From assembly GCA_002900995.3 (NCBI GenBank), contig CM035305.1, forward strand, positions 5,240,908 to 5,304,907: 64,000 nucleotides of DNA, in the 5' to 3' direction. Of this stretch, positions 45,720 to 58,634 are shown one piece after another. The notes beneath the pieces are model-generated. The model saw nothing but the letters and a program-made list of their open reading frames with translations, was not told the DNA's origin and ran no database searches. Both the position numbers and the translations under genes were made by a program. The first letter of the stretch is position 1. Every line of letters starts with the position of its first letter. This DNA is from Ganoderma boninense (Eukaryota; Basidiomycota; Agaricomycetes; Polyporales; Polyporaceae).

Positions 45720-48700
45720 TTGATCCATCCTTGTCTCCGAAGTGACTTCCACGCACATGCGGCTTAGAGCTGAGATTGGCTCGTGGATGGTTCCGACGAG
45801 GCAGACGCTTGACAGAGAGTAACGAGGTCAGTCAAGGTAGTGCAAGCGATGAAGATGGCAAGCGATGCAACATGCACCCGTCTGGAATATTCTCGATCCG
45901 GACCTCCTTAAGAAGGACTGGAACGCCTGGGAGGACGTATTTTCGTCGCAGCATCTGCTGTCCAAAAGTTGGCGATGAGTTCGTAGAACGGGCACTTGCC
46001 ATCCAGAATGCGCTTCTTGGAGCTGGAATGCAATCAGCGCTGTAGCCTCGGTCTGGCCTAGCGGCAGACCTCACACGAGGTGTTTCTGGGCTAGGAACTC
46101 TGCATAGCGGACAATACATGGCCTATAATACTTCCAAGGAGGTTGGAAACACTTCGGTGGGCTGACCGTAGCCTCTAGGAGAGGTACGTGCCCTGCTGGC
46201 GCAGATTCAATATTCATCGCTTCTCCGATCCCCATGGCGTTTCATGAGCCTTTTCAGTCAATGATAATCGTGAACAGATGGCGGCTCACCCTGTCAATAC
46301 GGCATTCAGGGTTGATGTACACGGAAGGCGCTGGCGGTTCCGGATGTGGTGGGCACCCTGTACGGGTATCAGCCCCTACCGGTACCCAACCGGTGCGCTC
46401 CCACATGATCTCTCATAGATAACCTCGCAGTATAGGACAAGGTTGTCATGTTCACGACACCTCAAGCAGAGCACGGGTAAGAATCCAGCTCTGGAAACCG
46501 ATAAGGAGGGGTGGTTGTCAGTTATTAGGGAGGGTTCTAACTCTAGGAAGGATCCGGATACGGAACAGGTGCGAAGGGACAGGACACAAGGACAGTAATA
46601 TATAGACATGCCTCGATGAGATTTGAAATGCTGTTCACCACGTTGAACTGTGGCAGTCGACATCGCTCATGGCGCCACGAAGACCGGTTCGCATGCAACA
46701 ACTTTGGCAGGCAAATGCGCTGATGACGCTTGCAAGTCATGCAAGGATAAGAATAAGCACTCGGGAAGAGTCCATTCAGATAGACCACTCACCGTCGAGT
46801 CTAGCGTCCGGTAGGCTGCTGCGTGGTTCCGAGTTCGACCCGGGTATGGAATATACCGACATTCCCCGTATCGCGGGTCCCACACTCAACATCGCGGACG
46901 AAAGAGCCCCTCAACGCAAGTGTGATTGCGCGACGTCTACTATCAAATTATGATTGTCAATCACCAGGAGGTAGGAGCCAAAATGACATCGCGCGCACCT
47001 CTACCGTAAGGTCGCTGGTCAAGCATCCAGGCACGTTCCCAGTCTAAGAGCGGAGTTCTCTGCGGTGGGAGGGGCCGCATTGAACGCGTAAGTCATGGTC
47101 TCTGTAAGGAAGGCCGGATGGGACGCCCACGAGGGCTGCAGTAAAAGTTAGTGAAAAGCAGCGACGTTCTAAATTGAGAAACGACGCTCCAGCCCAAGCT
47201 GGTCCTCGAGGGACCCGGGAGCGTGCATGCTGTAAGGCTCCCACATCGTCCTCGGGCTTAGCAATGGGGCCGTAGCGAAAACCCACCCGCTAGCGACCTC
47301 CATGTGCACCCTCTGTCGATCGAAGGAGTGCTTAATTACGCGAACAAATTGCCTGGGATCGGGCTGCAGCGCAGCAAGCGGACTTGGACCCTGTCGAGCG
47401 ACGCGCCAGAATTCTACGCTGCTCAGTACTTACCAGTGGGTGTACGTTAAGATGACAAATCAATGACTCCGTCGGGTTGTGTGTCCTAGTGGACGCAAGA
47501 GTCCAGTAGGCCGGAAACAGGGACGGTGGAGCATTGGTGGAGCCGGGCATACCAGAGGCGCGACATGAGTAAGTGATTGAACTTTGGCAGTCTTTGGAGA
47601 GCTACCTCGGTTATCTTCAAGCTTGAGAAACCGCTGTACGGGGCATGGGATCCCAACGGTAATCGAACCATCTACGTGGGGATGGACGACTGGGACGCAC
47701 GGAAGGTGACAGCACGGAGCCAGGTGAATTGCTGTAGTGAGGAAGTCTCCAATCAGACAGCTCCCATTCCGCCATTTCCAGAGAACATTTGGTGAGCAGA
47801 AACACCTCGATTTCGCAGTCTAGTGGGGTGTGGGATCGTGGTGGGAGAAGACCTATTGCCGGCGTCGGTCGCCGTTCATGTGAGCTGGCGGACGGTGGCT
47901 GTGTGTAGATTCTCAGGCCGGGTTCTCCCGGGGTCGCTCGCCCTCCGAGTCCCCGCTACGTAAAATCAACTTTTCCTCAGCGCGGACCGCTGCGGAGGAA
48001 AGATATCTTCCCTGGGACTTTCTTCGTAACCGCGGAAAAGTTCATTTATTCGCAATGCCTCTTCATCCTCGTCGTCCTCGTCGTCCTCCTCCTTCCGCGG
48101 GCCCGCAACATCAGTTCTACACCTTGTTCTGCACCTTCGTGAACTTAATCTGTGTCGCTCGACGTCTTGGAGAAATCTCTCCTCAGGCAAGGGTAATGGG
48201 TACACACAGGCAACCAAATAAGGCCGTTCTTTCACCTCAAATTCCACGTTTATTCTCGCCAAATGCTTGATTTCGGAGTCGTGTGGGTGTGCGGCGAGCA
48301 GTTTCGGGTGCGTCTTTCTTCGTGACATCGGCCCTCTTATCCAACAGCTCATTTTCTCATGAATCGGCCCATGGTTCTGGTATCATCTCCCAGGCCATTT
48401 CCTTCTTCTATCGTTCAATGTTCCACCCTCCACAGGACTGGCAACACAGCTGTACGCCTGCATGGGGAGATGCTCTTGGCCTCTCCCTTGGCAGTTCATC
48501 ATTTCCCCTCACATCGACGCTGACTGCGCAATAAAACACCCGACGCATTATCCTCCAGTTGGTAGTTAGCGGCGCAGCACCTCTTGTCGTCGCGTCTGTT
48601 TGCTTAAAGGCCTGGGGTTAAACCCTCTTCTATCCCCTCCCACCTTGCTCCTAACCAACTTCCTCCCGTGGTTCTCGAATTTGTTTGTCCCACATCCTCG

Positions 48701-49250
48701 TGCCCGGATTCCCATACCACCACATCGGAGAGGACCCCAATTCGCGCCTTTTTGACTGTCTGTGCGACCAGCTGACCCATCTCGGCGACCCATCTCAGCT
48801 TCATTCCCCCACCCTCTCGCATCCCTTTGTGCATGGTCCGACCGACAGTTTCGGACAACACACCCCTACCTAATCCTTGAGAGGGCTTTACCTACTCCGT
48901 GGTCTCGGGAGCAGGTGAGCACACGTTCTTCGCGCGCACTCCATCGCATTGTGCCCTCGTGCTTCCTGCTCCGTAGCGCTCGGACCCCTTGCAACGCCTT
49001 GCGTGTGCGGTGAATTTTCCCTAGGCCGTTTCCCTAGCCGATCTCGGCTTGCGGCTTCGGGTGGTCACCGATATTCAATTCGTGCCGCATTCAGGGCGGA
49101 ATGTGCTGGGATCGCTTCCACGGACGCTCGCCTTTGTGCCGATGTGCAGGACTTTTACGGATACTCGCTACGCGCTGCACGAGAACAACGCGAAAACTCA
49201 ATAACATGTTGCTTGATGCGAGGGAACTGCTTTCAGGGTGGGACTGGGGG
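45720..49250. other. Long intergenic region, possible gene remnants
   Basis: No intact gene found. On the minus strand 47990-48500 reads like coding sequence (KEEDDEDDEDEEALRINELF, RADVTKKDAPETARR, EMAWEMIPEPWADS) but with at least two in-frame stops and no clear splice chain. On the plus strand 47630-47700 reads LYGAWDPNGNRTIYVGMDDW with no recognised family. Confidence 0.35.
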
Positions 49251-49257
49251 CGAGAGG

Positions 49258-49265
49258 TATAAAGG
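49258..49265 (+). promoter_or_regulatory. TATA box of the peroxidase gene
   Basis: TATAAAGG, 110 bp upstream of the ATG at 49368. Confidence 0.7.
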
Positions 49266-49367
49266 CCGGGCGAGGAAGGAGATGAACCGGCAGCACTCGT
49301 CCTCGAGTCTCCTAGCGGTCACACTTCGCCTTCAGACACCTCACCTACCGCCCCCATCGGCTCAGCC

Positions 49368-50985
<1,618 letters not shown>

Positions 50986-51580
50986 ACTGTTCGCGGCCGG
51001 TGGGCAACGACGCGCGTCCTAACACGCGTGGTCGAGGATCAGTGTGGCGGACGTTGAGAGTGCGCCACACATAGTAATTGGGTTTCTCCAAAGGTTATTG
51101 TTCTGGTTATGTTTTTCAGGCAAAGGTATTGGTATTGGCTTTCCGGGCGATTTCATAGAGACCGTGTATGGTCCGATCGCTATTGTAATAGCATCTGTGT
51201 TCACGAATGTCGACGCATTCTTATAAGGCTTGTTATCGTCTCGCTCCGAGTAGTGCGCTGGTCCTGAAGTGAGAGGTATAGAATAGCGCCACCACTCCTT
51301 CAATCGAGGCGCAAATTGCCTTCATGTTTGTGCTGACAGAATACCGCTTGCTTGATTCCTAATTTCTGCAATCGCGCTCGAACTACGAGCTGAGCTTATG
51401 TTTATTTGGTGTCGATTCATATGGATGGGCGGCCCGCTCAAGCTGATTGTTTCCGCGAGGCGGACGAAGACACGACTCCATCGTTTCTCAGTTACCCGGC
51501 GCACAAGTGAAGACGCCACTGATTGGGCGGGGTATGGAGGAAGTGCGGTATGGGTGCGGCGGCAGCTTAAGTTCATGGTT
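50986..51580. other. Intergenic, no gene seen
   Basis: Peroxidase 3' region and upstream region of the first GH16 gene. No feature recognised. Confidence 0.5.
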
Positions 51581-51581
51581 G

Positions 51582-51588
51582 TATAAAT
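51582..51588 (+). promoter_or_regulatory. TATA box of GH16 gene 1
   Basis: TATAAAT, 79 bp upstream of the ATG at 51661. Confidence 0.65.
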
Positions 51589-51660
51589 CCCTTGTGTTCG
51601 TGGCGTATTTTCGGCTCGCAATTCATCACAAACGACCCCTCAGGTCCTTCGCACCTCGCG

Positions 51661-53103
51661 ATGCTCGTGTTCTCGCTACTATCCCTCGTCTACCTTTCCA
51701 CCACAGTTTTCGCCGCCACCTACTCTCAATCAGACAGCTATCAAGGCGAAGGCTTCCTCTCCGGATTCACGCACTGGGATACCGCAGATCCTACGCATGG
51801 TCGAGTGTATGTACCTCCAGTAGCAGATCCCCTTCTTTTTCCGTGCACCCTCTGAGCAACCAATGTTGATCTATCCTCCGAACCAATCCTGCCGTCTATC
51901 TATAGTAACTACGTAGACCAGAAGGAGGCCCTTTCCCAGAATCTGACGTTCGCCTCGGGAGACACGCTCATCATCCGCTCCGACGACAAGACTGTGCTGG
52001 ACCCAAGCGGGCCAGGAAGGAACTCGGTTCGACTGTATAGCAATAAGAAATACAAGAACCACGTAACCGTGTACGTACCTTCGTTCCACTCGCCGCTGCC
52101 GCCTGTCGCTTATCTCATGTGCTTGAACAGATGGAACATCAGGCACATGCCAGAGGGTTGCGGGTGAGCATCTTGATGCCAGACCGTGGCCGGGGTGCAA
52201 GTTCTGTGGCGGCAATGTGGGAAACTGACACTTCCCACTGTCCCTCGTCGACAGCACATGGCCGGCGGTGTGGGAGTCCGGAAAAAGCTGGCCCGAAGAA
52301 GGTGAGTATTACAAGCCTCAAGGTGGTGCTTCTATACTCTGACAGGCTTGGGTATCCAGGCGAGATCGATATCCTCGAGGGTGTGAACGACAAGGGCACC
52401 AACCGGGCGTCGCTCCATACCACCTCCGGTGCGTCGTGTCCTATGCGACTCCTTTGCTGTCGGTACGGGGCCACTTGATAACCAGCACGGTTTCATAGGA
52501 TGCACAATGCCTGCGCGCGGACGATGACCGGCACATCCGTCGGCAACAACTGCGACGTCGCCGCGACAGGTAACGGGGGATGCGGCGTGAGCTCCAACGA
52601 CGCAAAGTCGTACGGCCCCGCGTTCAACAAGGCCGGGGGCGGGTTCTACGCGATGGAGCGCAACAACGCGGGCGTGAAGATATGGTTTTGGCGGCGGTCT
52701 AGCTGCAAGATACCCAGCGATGTGTTGAGTGGGGCAACGCATATCGACACGGATAAGTGGGGCACACCTTTCTCGGCCTTCCCGAGCGACTCGTGTGACA
52801 TGGACTCGCACTTTGGGCCGCACAGCATCATCATCAACCTGACGCTCTGTAAGTCTTCCAAGGTTCCTTCTACATGAATTCAACAGACCTGACGTTGGCG
52901 AAAGGTGGTGATTGGGGCGCAGCCGCTTTTAACCCTGACGGCTGTCCTGGAGACTGTGTCAGTACGTAAATAAGCTCACTTTGAACCGAACTAGTAGCGT
53001 TGTCAACTCTGACCTTTCTCAACATTCAGGCTACGTGAACCAGAACCCAACGGCTTTCAAAAATGCATATTTCGACGTTGCGTGGCTCAAAGTTTACGAA
53101 TAA
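51661..53103 (+). CDS. GH16 endo-beta-1,3(4)-glucanase (laminarinase-like), gene 1
   Basis: Secreted glycoside hydrolase family 16 enzyme cleaving beta-1,3/1,4-glucans of plant or fungal walls. Signal peptide MLVFSLLSLVYLSTTVFA. Eight exons: 51661-51806, 51906-52070, 52131-52163, 52256-52302, 52360-52428, then about 52486 or 52499 to 52848, 52905-52961 and 53030-53103. The catalytic motif GEIDILEG (E-x-D-x-x-E) is intact; also TWPAVWESG, HTTSG, GGGFYAMERNNAGVKIWFW, HFGPHSIIINLTLC and AYFDVAWLKVYE. With the acceptor used in gene 3 (52499) exon 6 is one base short and out of frame. An upstream acceptor CCAG at 52485 restores frame but replaces the conserved GCTM peptide. Either a compensating splice or incipient decay. 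Confidence 0.87.
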
Positions 53104-53921
53104 ACGATCCGGTTTATTATGCCATGCAGCGGGTGTCTGTTCAAGGTAGATTTGGATCGGAGAGGAACTGATTTATAACGATCCAACACGCACCTTATAT
53201 CATGTTGCTCCGATGGCTGAGGAAGTCTTCGTTGTGCCCGTCGCCCAGATAAGTAGTCGGATTATGCGGGATGTATACACGATGACAGCCCGACAAAAGC
53301 CCGGTTGCTTGCACGGACAACGACTGGTACCTTGAATGACTTATTTTTTTCACGAATATCGAAAATAGGTATTCTGGCTGCGGGCAAGACCGGTGGGGGT
53401 GACGACACACGACACAAGGGGCCCAGGCGCTGAGCGCTGAGGCGCGGGGTAGTGGCAAGTTGGAACTCCGTTTCAACTATTTCATTGCCTTTTAGCGCCA
53501 GGCCCAATTCTTTCCCCGGTCCCGGTCTGAGATCTGAGATCTGAGAGACTAGTAGGCTTCCTCCTCCACCGCTGCAATTGCAAGGTCACCCCTACTTTTT
53601 GCAAATGGCCCACTTTATTCTTATTTGGGTACAGGTAGCATGCGCTCCTCGTCTCGATTTATGTTACGGGTTCCGCAGCGTTGCGCCCTCTGCATCACGA
53701 CGAGGTCATGAGAGGGACATGAACGTTCTATCACTTCTCGTTCCGCATGCTTCTCGAACGAGCTGATCCGAAGATGATTGCGACCAGAGCAATATTTCCG
53801 GTGTCCATCTTCTAGAGTCACGGAGTGTTTGGATGGCTCTCGATACAAAGGTGAGCAACAATTGCACAACCTGTCTCCTCGTGATCACGTGAATTGCTGC
53901 TCAGCGCTGCCTCCGACCCAC
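53104..53921. other. Intergenic between GH16 copies
   Basis: No gene recognised. Contains a GATCTGAGATCTGAGAG short repeat near 53529. Confidence 0.5.
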
Positions 53922-55233
53922 ATGTTTTCAACAGGTGCTCTGCTCTCGCTCGCTTGCATCGTCTCCTCCGTGCTCGGCACGACGTGGAAGCAGTCCGACA
54001 GCTATGTCGGCAGCCAATTCCTCTCCGGCTTCAACCACATGGCTATCGCTGACCCCACCCATGGCCGAGTGTGCGTCTCCTGTCTCCCTTATGTTTCTCT
54101 CCGTTGCGCGTCGTCCGCTAATTGTACAAGAAGAACATCATCTACGCCCACGGCGACACGCTCATCCTCCGCGCCGACCACACGACGACGCTCAGCGCGA
54201 GCGGACCCGAGCGCGATTCGTTCCGTCTGATGAGCAAGAAGATGTACACCAACCAATGACCATGTTACGGTGTGCGTATCCGAGTCTTCCGCATGGTCCG
54301 TGGACATGGAGGATTGACGGTTGGGCGGTTTAGTTGGAACGTCCGGCATATGTCTCGAGGCTGCGCGTAAGTACTTACAGCACATGGCTCTTTTTGCGGG
54401 TTTCCGATCGATGCCGACACAGGCCAGCATACGGCCATCGCTGCGTGAGTTAGGCGCGAACTGACACGCACAAGGAGAGGTCGACATCATGGAGGGTGTG
54501 AACGGCCATGGGGACTAACCAGGCCACGCTTCACGCCACCTCCAGTGCGTCCTAGCTTCCCCCCACCCCCTTCGTCGTGATGCTCATATTTCCCCTACTC
54601 TCGTCTTCGCAGGCTGCACGGTCGGGGGATCGCGCTCTATGACGGGCACTTCAGTAGGCACGAACTGCGACGTGGTCGCAACTGGTAACGCGGGGTGCTC
54701 TGTGCTCCACACTTCGTCTAAGTCGTTCGGCGTGAACTTCAATTCGAATGGCGGCGGTTTTTTCGCGATGGAGCGCTCGAGCGCGGGCGTGAAGGTCTGG
54801 TTCTGGCCGCGGGCAAGCGAGCAACACCCCCAGCGACGTCCTTGACGGCGCGATGAACGTGAACACCGCCAACTGGGGCACGCCCATGGCCGACTTCCCG
54901 AGCACGTCGTGCGACATGGCTTCCCACTTCGGGCCGCACAACATCGTGATTAACTTGACGTTCTGTCAGTGTTTTACCTTCCCGACTTCCATGATTGAAC
55001 GTCGGGGTCGATGCTGATGTCGGGGCTTACTAGGCGGCGACTGGGCTGGCCAGGACAGCATTTACAGCCAAGACGGCTGCTGAGGCAGCTGTGTCGGTAT
55101 GTATCGTCGCCTCTATTGTCTGCATGGTAGCCCGATTCTGAGTTCCTCGCTGGCAGACCATGTTCGGAACAACAACCCCGGCGCATTCGATTGGGCATAC
55201 TTCGACATCGCCTGGCTCAAGATTTACCAGTAG
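53922..55233 (+). pseudogene. GH16 endo-beta-glucanase pseudogene, gene 2
   Basis: Close relative of the gene at 55960-57362: signal-like start MFSTGALLSLACIVSSVLG and FLSGFNHMAIADPTHGRV, later EVDIMEGVN, GGGFFAMERSSAGVKVWFW and AYFDIAWLKIYQ. It cannot be read through: about 20 nt around the exon 2 acceptor is deleted (near 54120), extra bases with a stop occur in YTNQ-stop (near 54255), a Trp codon is TGA in the exon-4 relic (near 54461), one G is inserted after GVNGHG (near 54515), one base is inserted in WPRAS (near 54817), and there is a TGA inside DGC-stop-GSCV (near 55080). The E-x-D-x-x-E motif itself survives, so decay is recent or neutral. Confidence 0.88.
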
Positions 55234-55959
55234 ATTATTTGTATCTTTTGTTTGCATCGTACAATGCATAGCCCCATCGTTTCTGGCCCCTCTTCCCGTT
55301 TCTGGCCCCTCTTCTCGACCATGGAATAGAAACGTCATGCTTACTGGTTGTAACTGTCCTGCCATGTTTATGACTTTATTCATCATTCTGAAGTCCTACG
55401 CACTCGAAACCTTCTATTGGAGAGCTTGTTCGGAAAGGCTGGATGTTTGAGCGGCCGACCTCTATCGCTCCGGCGATCTTTAGCTTATACATATGTGTCC
55501 TTGGCCGCGTCTTCCCACAGGCCTTTGGTTGATGTTGCCGAGCAGCTCCGTTACATGCTGGCGTATCATGTACTAAGAGGCCGACGGCTTAAAATCCTAG
55601 GTCATGAACATGTCTTTCTTGCAATTCGGCTTGAATTCGGACGAAACCGTACGGCTGGGCCCCGAGATCAGCTCGCCTGGAGTTTGCCTGGATCTCGATA
55701 AGTGGTTCTCTTCATGTTCGAGAGATACTGGAGTTGAGAAACAGAGCAGTCATGGGCGAGAGAGGACGAATAATTATCTTGTCATTGGTATAACTTAATT
55801 ATGAAGGCTACCCATGAGATACCAGTCCCCCCGAGCAGCTTCACAAAGGGTATATAGAAAGGCCGGGCTCCCCGCCGTACGCGTGCATAAGTATGGCCGT
55901 TGCGTCGAGGGCCCGGAAACGAATGTGCGTAAAAGTCATGAGAAGCTAAGGTTGATAAT
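55234..55959. other. Intergenic between convergent GH16 copies
   Basis: A short tandem CCCGTTTCTGGCCCCTCTTC-like duplication occurs near 55280-55310. No gene. Confidence 0.5.
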
Positions 55960-57362
55960 TTAGTGGTAAATCTTCAACCAGGCAATGTCGAAGTAGGCGA
56001 GGGAGAAGCCGCCGGGGTTGTTGTTCACGTTGTCTGTAGAGAACAAAGCATCAGCGTCAGGTCATAGGGGAAGGAGGATAGATGCTACGCACCCACGCAG
56101 CTGCCAGGGCAGCCATCTTGGTTGTAAATGCTCTGCTGGCCGGCCCAATCACCGCCTGATAGGTCGTCAGCAATCATTTCCGATACGCGGCTCGCGAGAA
56201 GACACCGAGACTCACAGAGCGACAAGTTGATGACAATGTTGTGGGGCCCGAAGTGCTTCCCCATGTTGCACGATGTCGCAGGGAAGTCCGCAGCAGGCGT
56301 GCCCCACTTGGCCGTGTTGACTGAGGTAGCGCCCTTGGCGACGTCGGCGGGGATGTTCTTGGCGTGGCGCGGCCAGAACCAGACCTTCACGCCGGAGTTG
56401 GAGCGCTCCATAGCGTAGAAGCCACCGCCGTTTTTGTTGAAGTCGAGCCCGTACGATGCTGCAGACTTGTCGAGCACGGAGCAGCCTGCGTTGCCGGTTG
56501 CTGCGACGTCACAGTTCGTCTGGATGGAGTTGCCGGTCATCTTGCGCCCACCGCCCATCGTGCAGCCTGAGAGTGGGGATGGGACATCAGTGAGGATGAC
56601 GAAGAATTCAGGTAGTAGGAAGGGAGACGCACCAGCGGTGGTGTGGAGCGTCATCTGGTTGGTGCCGTGGCCGTTAACACCCTCGACCACGTCGATCTCG
56701 CCTGTTTAGGAGAGTTAGCACAGGCATTGTCCGAAAATCTAGGAACAGGGCTGACCTTGGGCGGGCCAGTTCGCGCCAAACTCCCATAGCGCTGGCCAGG
56801 TGCTGGTGCAAACCGGATGTCAGCTACGGTCGCCTCGCCGGGGGGAGCGTGGCAGTGCGAAACGCTGCGGCGACTCGGTGAACCACTCACCCGCAGCCCC
56901 GAGGCATATGGCGGACGTTCCATCTAAAACGCAGAACGGTCAGTCTCTGAAGAGATGTAAAACGCGGATGGAAAGCAACATACACTGAGACATGGTTCGT
57001 GTACGTCTTCTTGCTCATCAACCGGAAGGAATCACGGCCGGGCCCGTTCGCGCTGAGCTTCGTGGTGTGGTCTGCGCGGAGGATGAGTGTGTCGCCCTTA
57101 GCGAAGGTGAGGTTCTTCTTGAGTGCGGTGGCCTCGCTGACGTAGTTCCTGTAGAATCATAACACAAACACCGTCAGCGAGGGGGCAACAGAAAGGGCAG
57201 GAGAGAGACGTACACTCGACCATGCGTAGGGTCGGCGATGGTCATGTGGTTGAACCCGGAGAGGAACGACTTCCCGGAGTAGCTATCGGCTTGCTTCCAG
57301 GTACCCGCGAGCGCGGTGGTGAGGAGGTAGGCAAGAGAGAGGAGAGCACCGCGTGAAAACAT
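55960..57362 (-). CDS. GH16 endo-beta-1,3(4)-glucanase, gene 3 (intact)
   Basis: Secreted GH16 beta-glucanase. Signal peptide MFSRGALLSLAYLLTTALAG. Eight exons in phase: 57362-57214, 57148-56984, 56923-56891, 56802-56756, 56701-56633, 56566-56216, 56155-56093 and 56033-55960. Catalytic motif GEIDVVEG intact; substrate-cleft residues TWPALWEFGANWP, HTTAG, GCTMGGGRKMTG, GGGFYAMERSNSGVKVWFW, HFGPHNIVINLSLC, DGCPGSC and AYFDIAWLKIYH. Six or more paired cysteines suggest disulphides. No defects, and it serves as the reference for the other copies. Exons 2, 3, 4, 5 and 8 have exactly the lengths of gene 1, confirming the models. Opposite orientation to genes 1 and 2. Confidence 0.94.
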
Positions 57363-57451
57363 ATTGGTCGATCCAGCGACACAGAGAGAAAGTAGAAAGC
57401 GAAGGCGGCTCAGGGAGGAGTGATACAGCAAGACGCACCATAGTCTCTGCC

Positions 57452-57458
57452 CTTTATA
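57452..57458 (-). promoter_or_regulatory. TATA box of GH16 gene 3
   Basis: TATAAAG on the minus strand, 90 bp upstream of the ATG at 57362. Confidence 0.65.
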
Positions 57459-57459
57459 C

Positions 57460-58634
57460 TGTTGCAGACCGCCGCCCGACGAACCTAGACGAGGGCTTCG
57501 GGCAATGCAGTTGCGGTCGCAGCCGGGCGCAGAATCGAGGCCACGGAAGTGACATGCGTCAGTGGCGGCCTGGGATGCTGACGACCGCGTCCGGATCAGC
57601 GCTGAGGTTAACCAGGCTCAAAGTGCCGGACAGGTACCATCTATCCCACGATAACGACCAAGCGGTAAACTGCAAGATACTCAGCTGCAAGGCCGCATGG
57701 TTAGACCACCGTAGGCGTGATGCGCAGGGGCCAACCACGAGATAAACAGTGGGCTGTTCTTTGAGAAGGGGAACTTGTCCTCGTGTAGAATAGAGGTTGT
57801 GGCTGAGTTGTGGCTGTCATGAATGTGATGCGCCGTGGTTTCAGGTGAGGAAGGGGATGCGATCACCGAAATCATGTAGTAAAACGGGGGATATCTGGAA
57901 CGGCCGGCAAACTGGCTTCCCGGCAATCACCAGCTCTGGCGGCATAGACCCAAGCATTGCATGGGAAGGGTACTCAGGCTGTACTCACCTCTAACATTGC
58001 ACGAAACGATCGAGCAACGATTATGCAGCCTGATGAAACAATAGCAGGTGAGGCTTCGTGTTCCACGCACTCCGTACAGCACTGGAGCACAGCCATCGCC
58101 GCGGCCGCCAAGCTCAGCCTGGGCGCCCACGCATGAACATTCTGGGTCGGACCTGGTTTGGTCGACGCGCACGAAGGTCACATGGCTCAAGTTGATGCGA
58201 TCGAGGATGCGGTGCTCTCAGGTCCCGGAGTCTGGGGTGATGTCTTGCTCGCCCGTCGCTGGAGGCATACATATGCCGGATTCCGTGAAGCTTGAATGGC
58301 GGAAAAGGTTGATAAAACGAGCGCTGGGCGTACTTTGGATGTCTTTGGGTTTCGGCCGCCATCCAAAAGAGCAACGTACTCGGTCACCGACACCAGATCG
58401 CTGAAACGGCGTTCCACATATTTGAAGTTCGAACCTACCTCAACGATCCCTCCTGCAAATATCCACCGTTCCGAGTCGACTCGGACCGTAGGATAATTTG
58501 ATTCCTCAGTCTAATGGTAAGGTTTCGCCCAGCCTGGCTTCTCCCTTGTAGGTACCCAGACTACTTACTCAATCCCCCTAAATCGCCCATGAGGATGATT
58601 CACCGCCTGGTCAGGCGACATCCATCCTTGTCCA
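57460..58634. other. Intergenic, no gene seen
   Basis: Between the GH16 gene 3 promoter and the 3' end of the CoA-ligase gene. Open frames near 58050-58400 on both strands show no domain. Confidence 0.45.

Noticed and set aside
58500..58570. Possible tRNA D-arm-like CTAATGGTAAGG
   Set aside because: No matching T-arm or acceptor stem within 100 bp.
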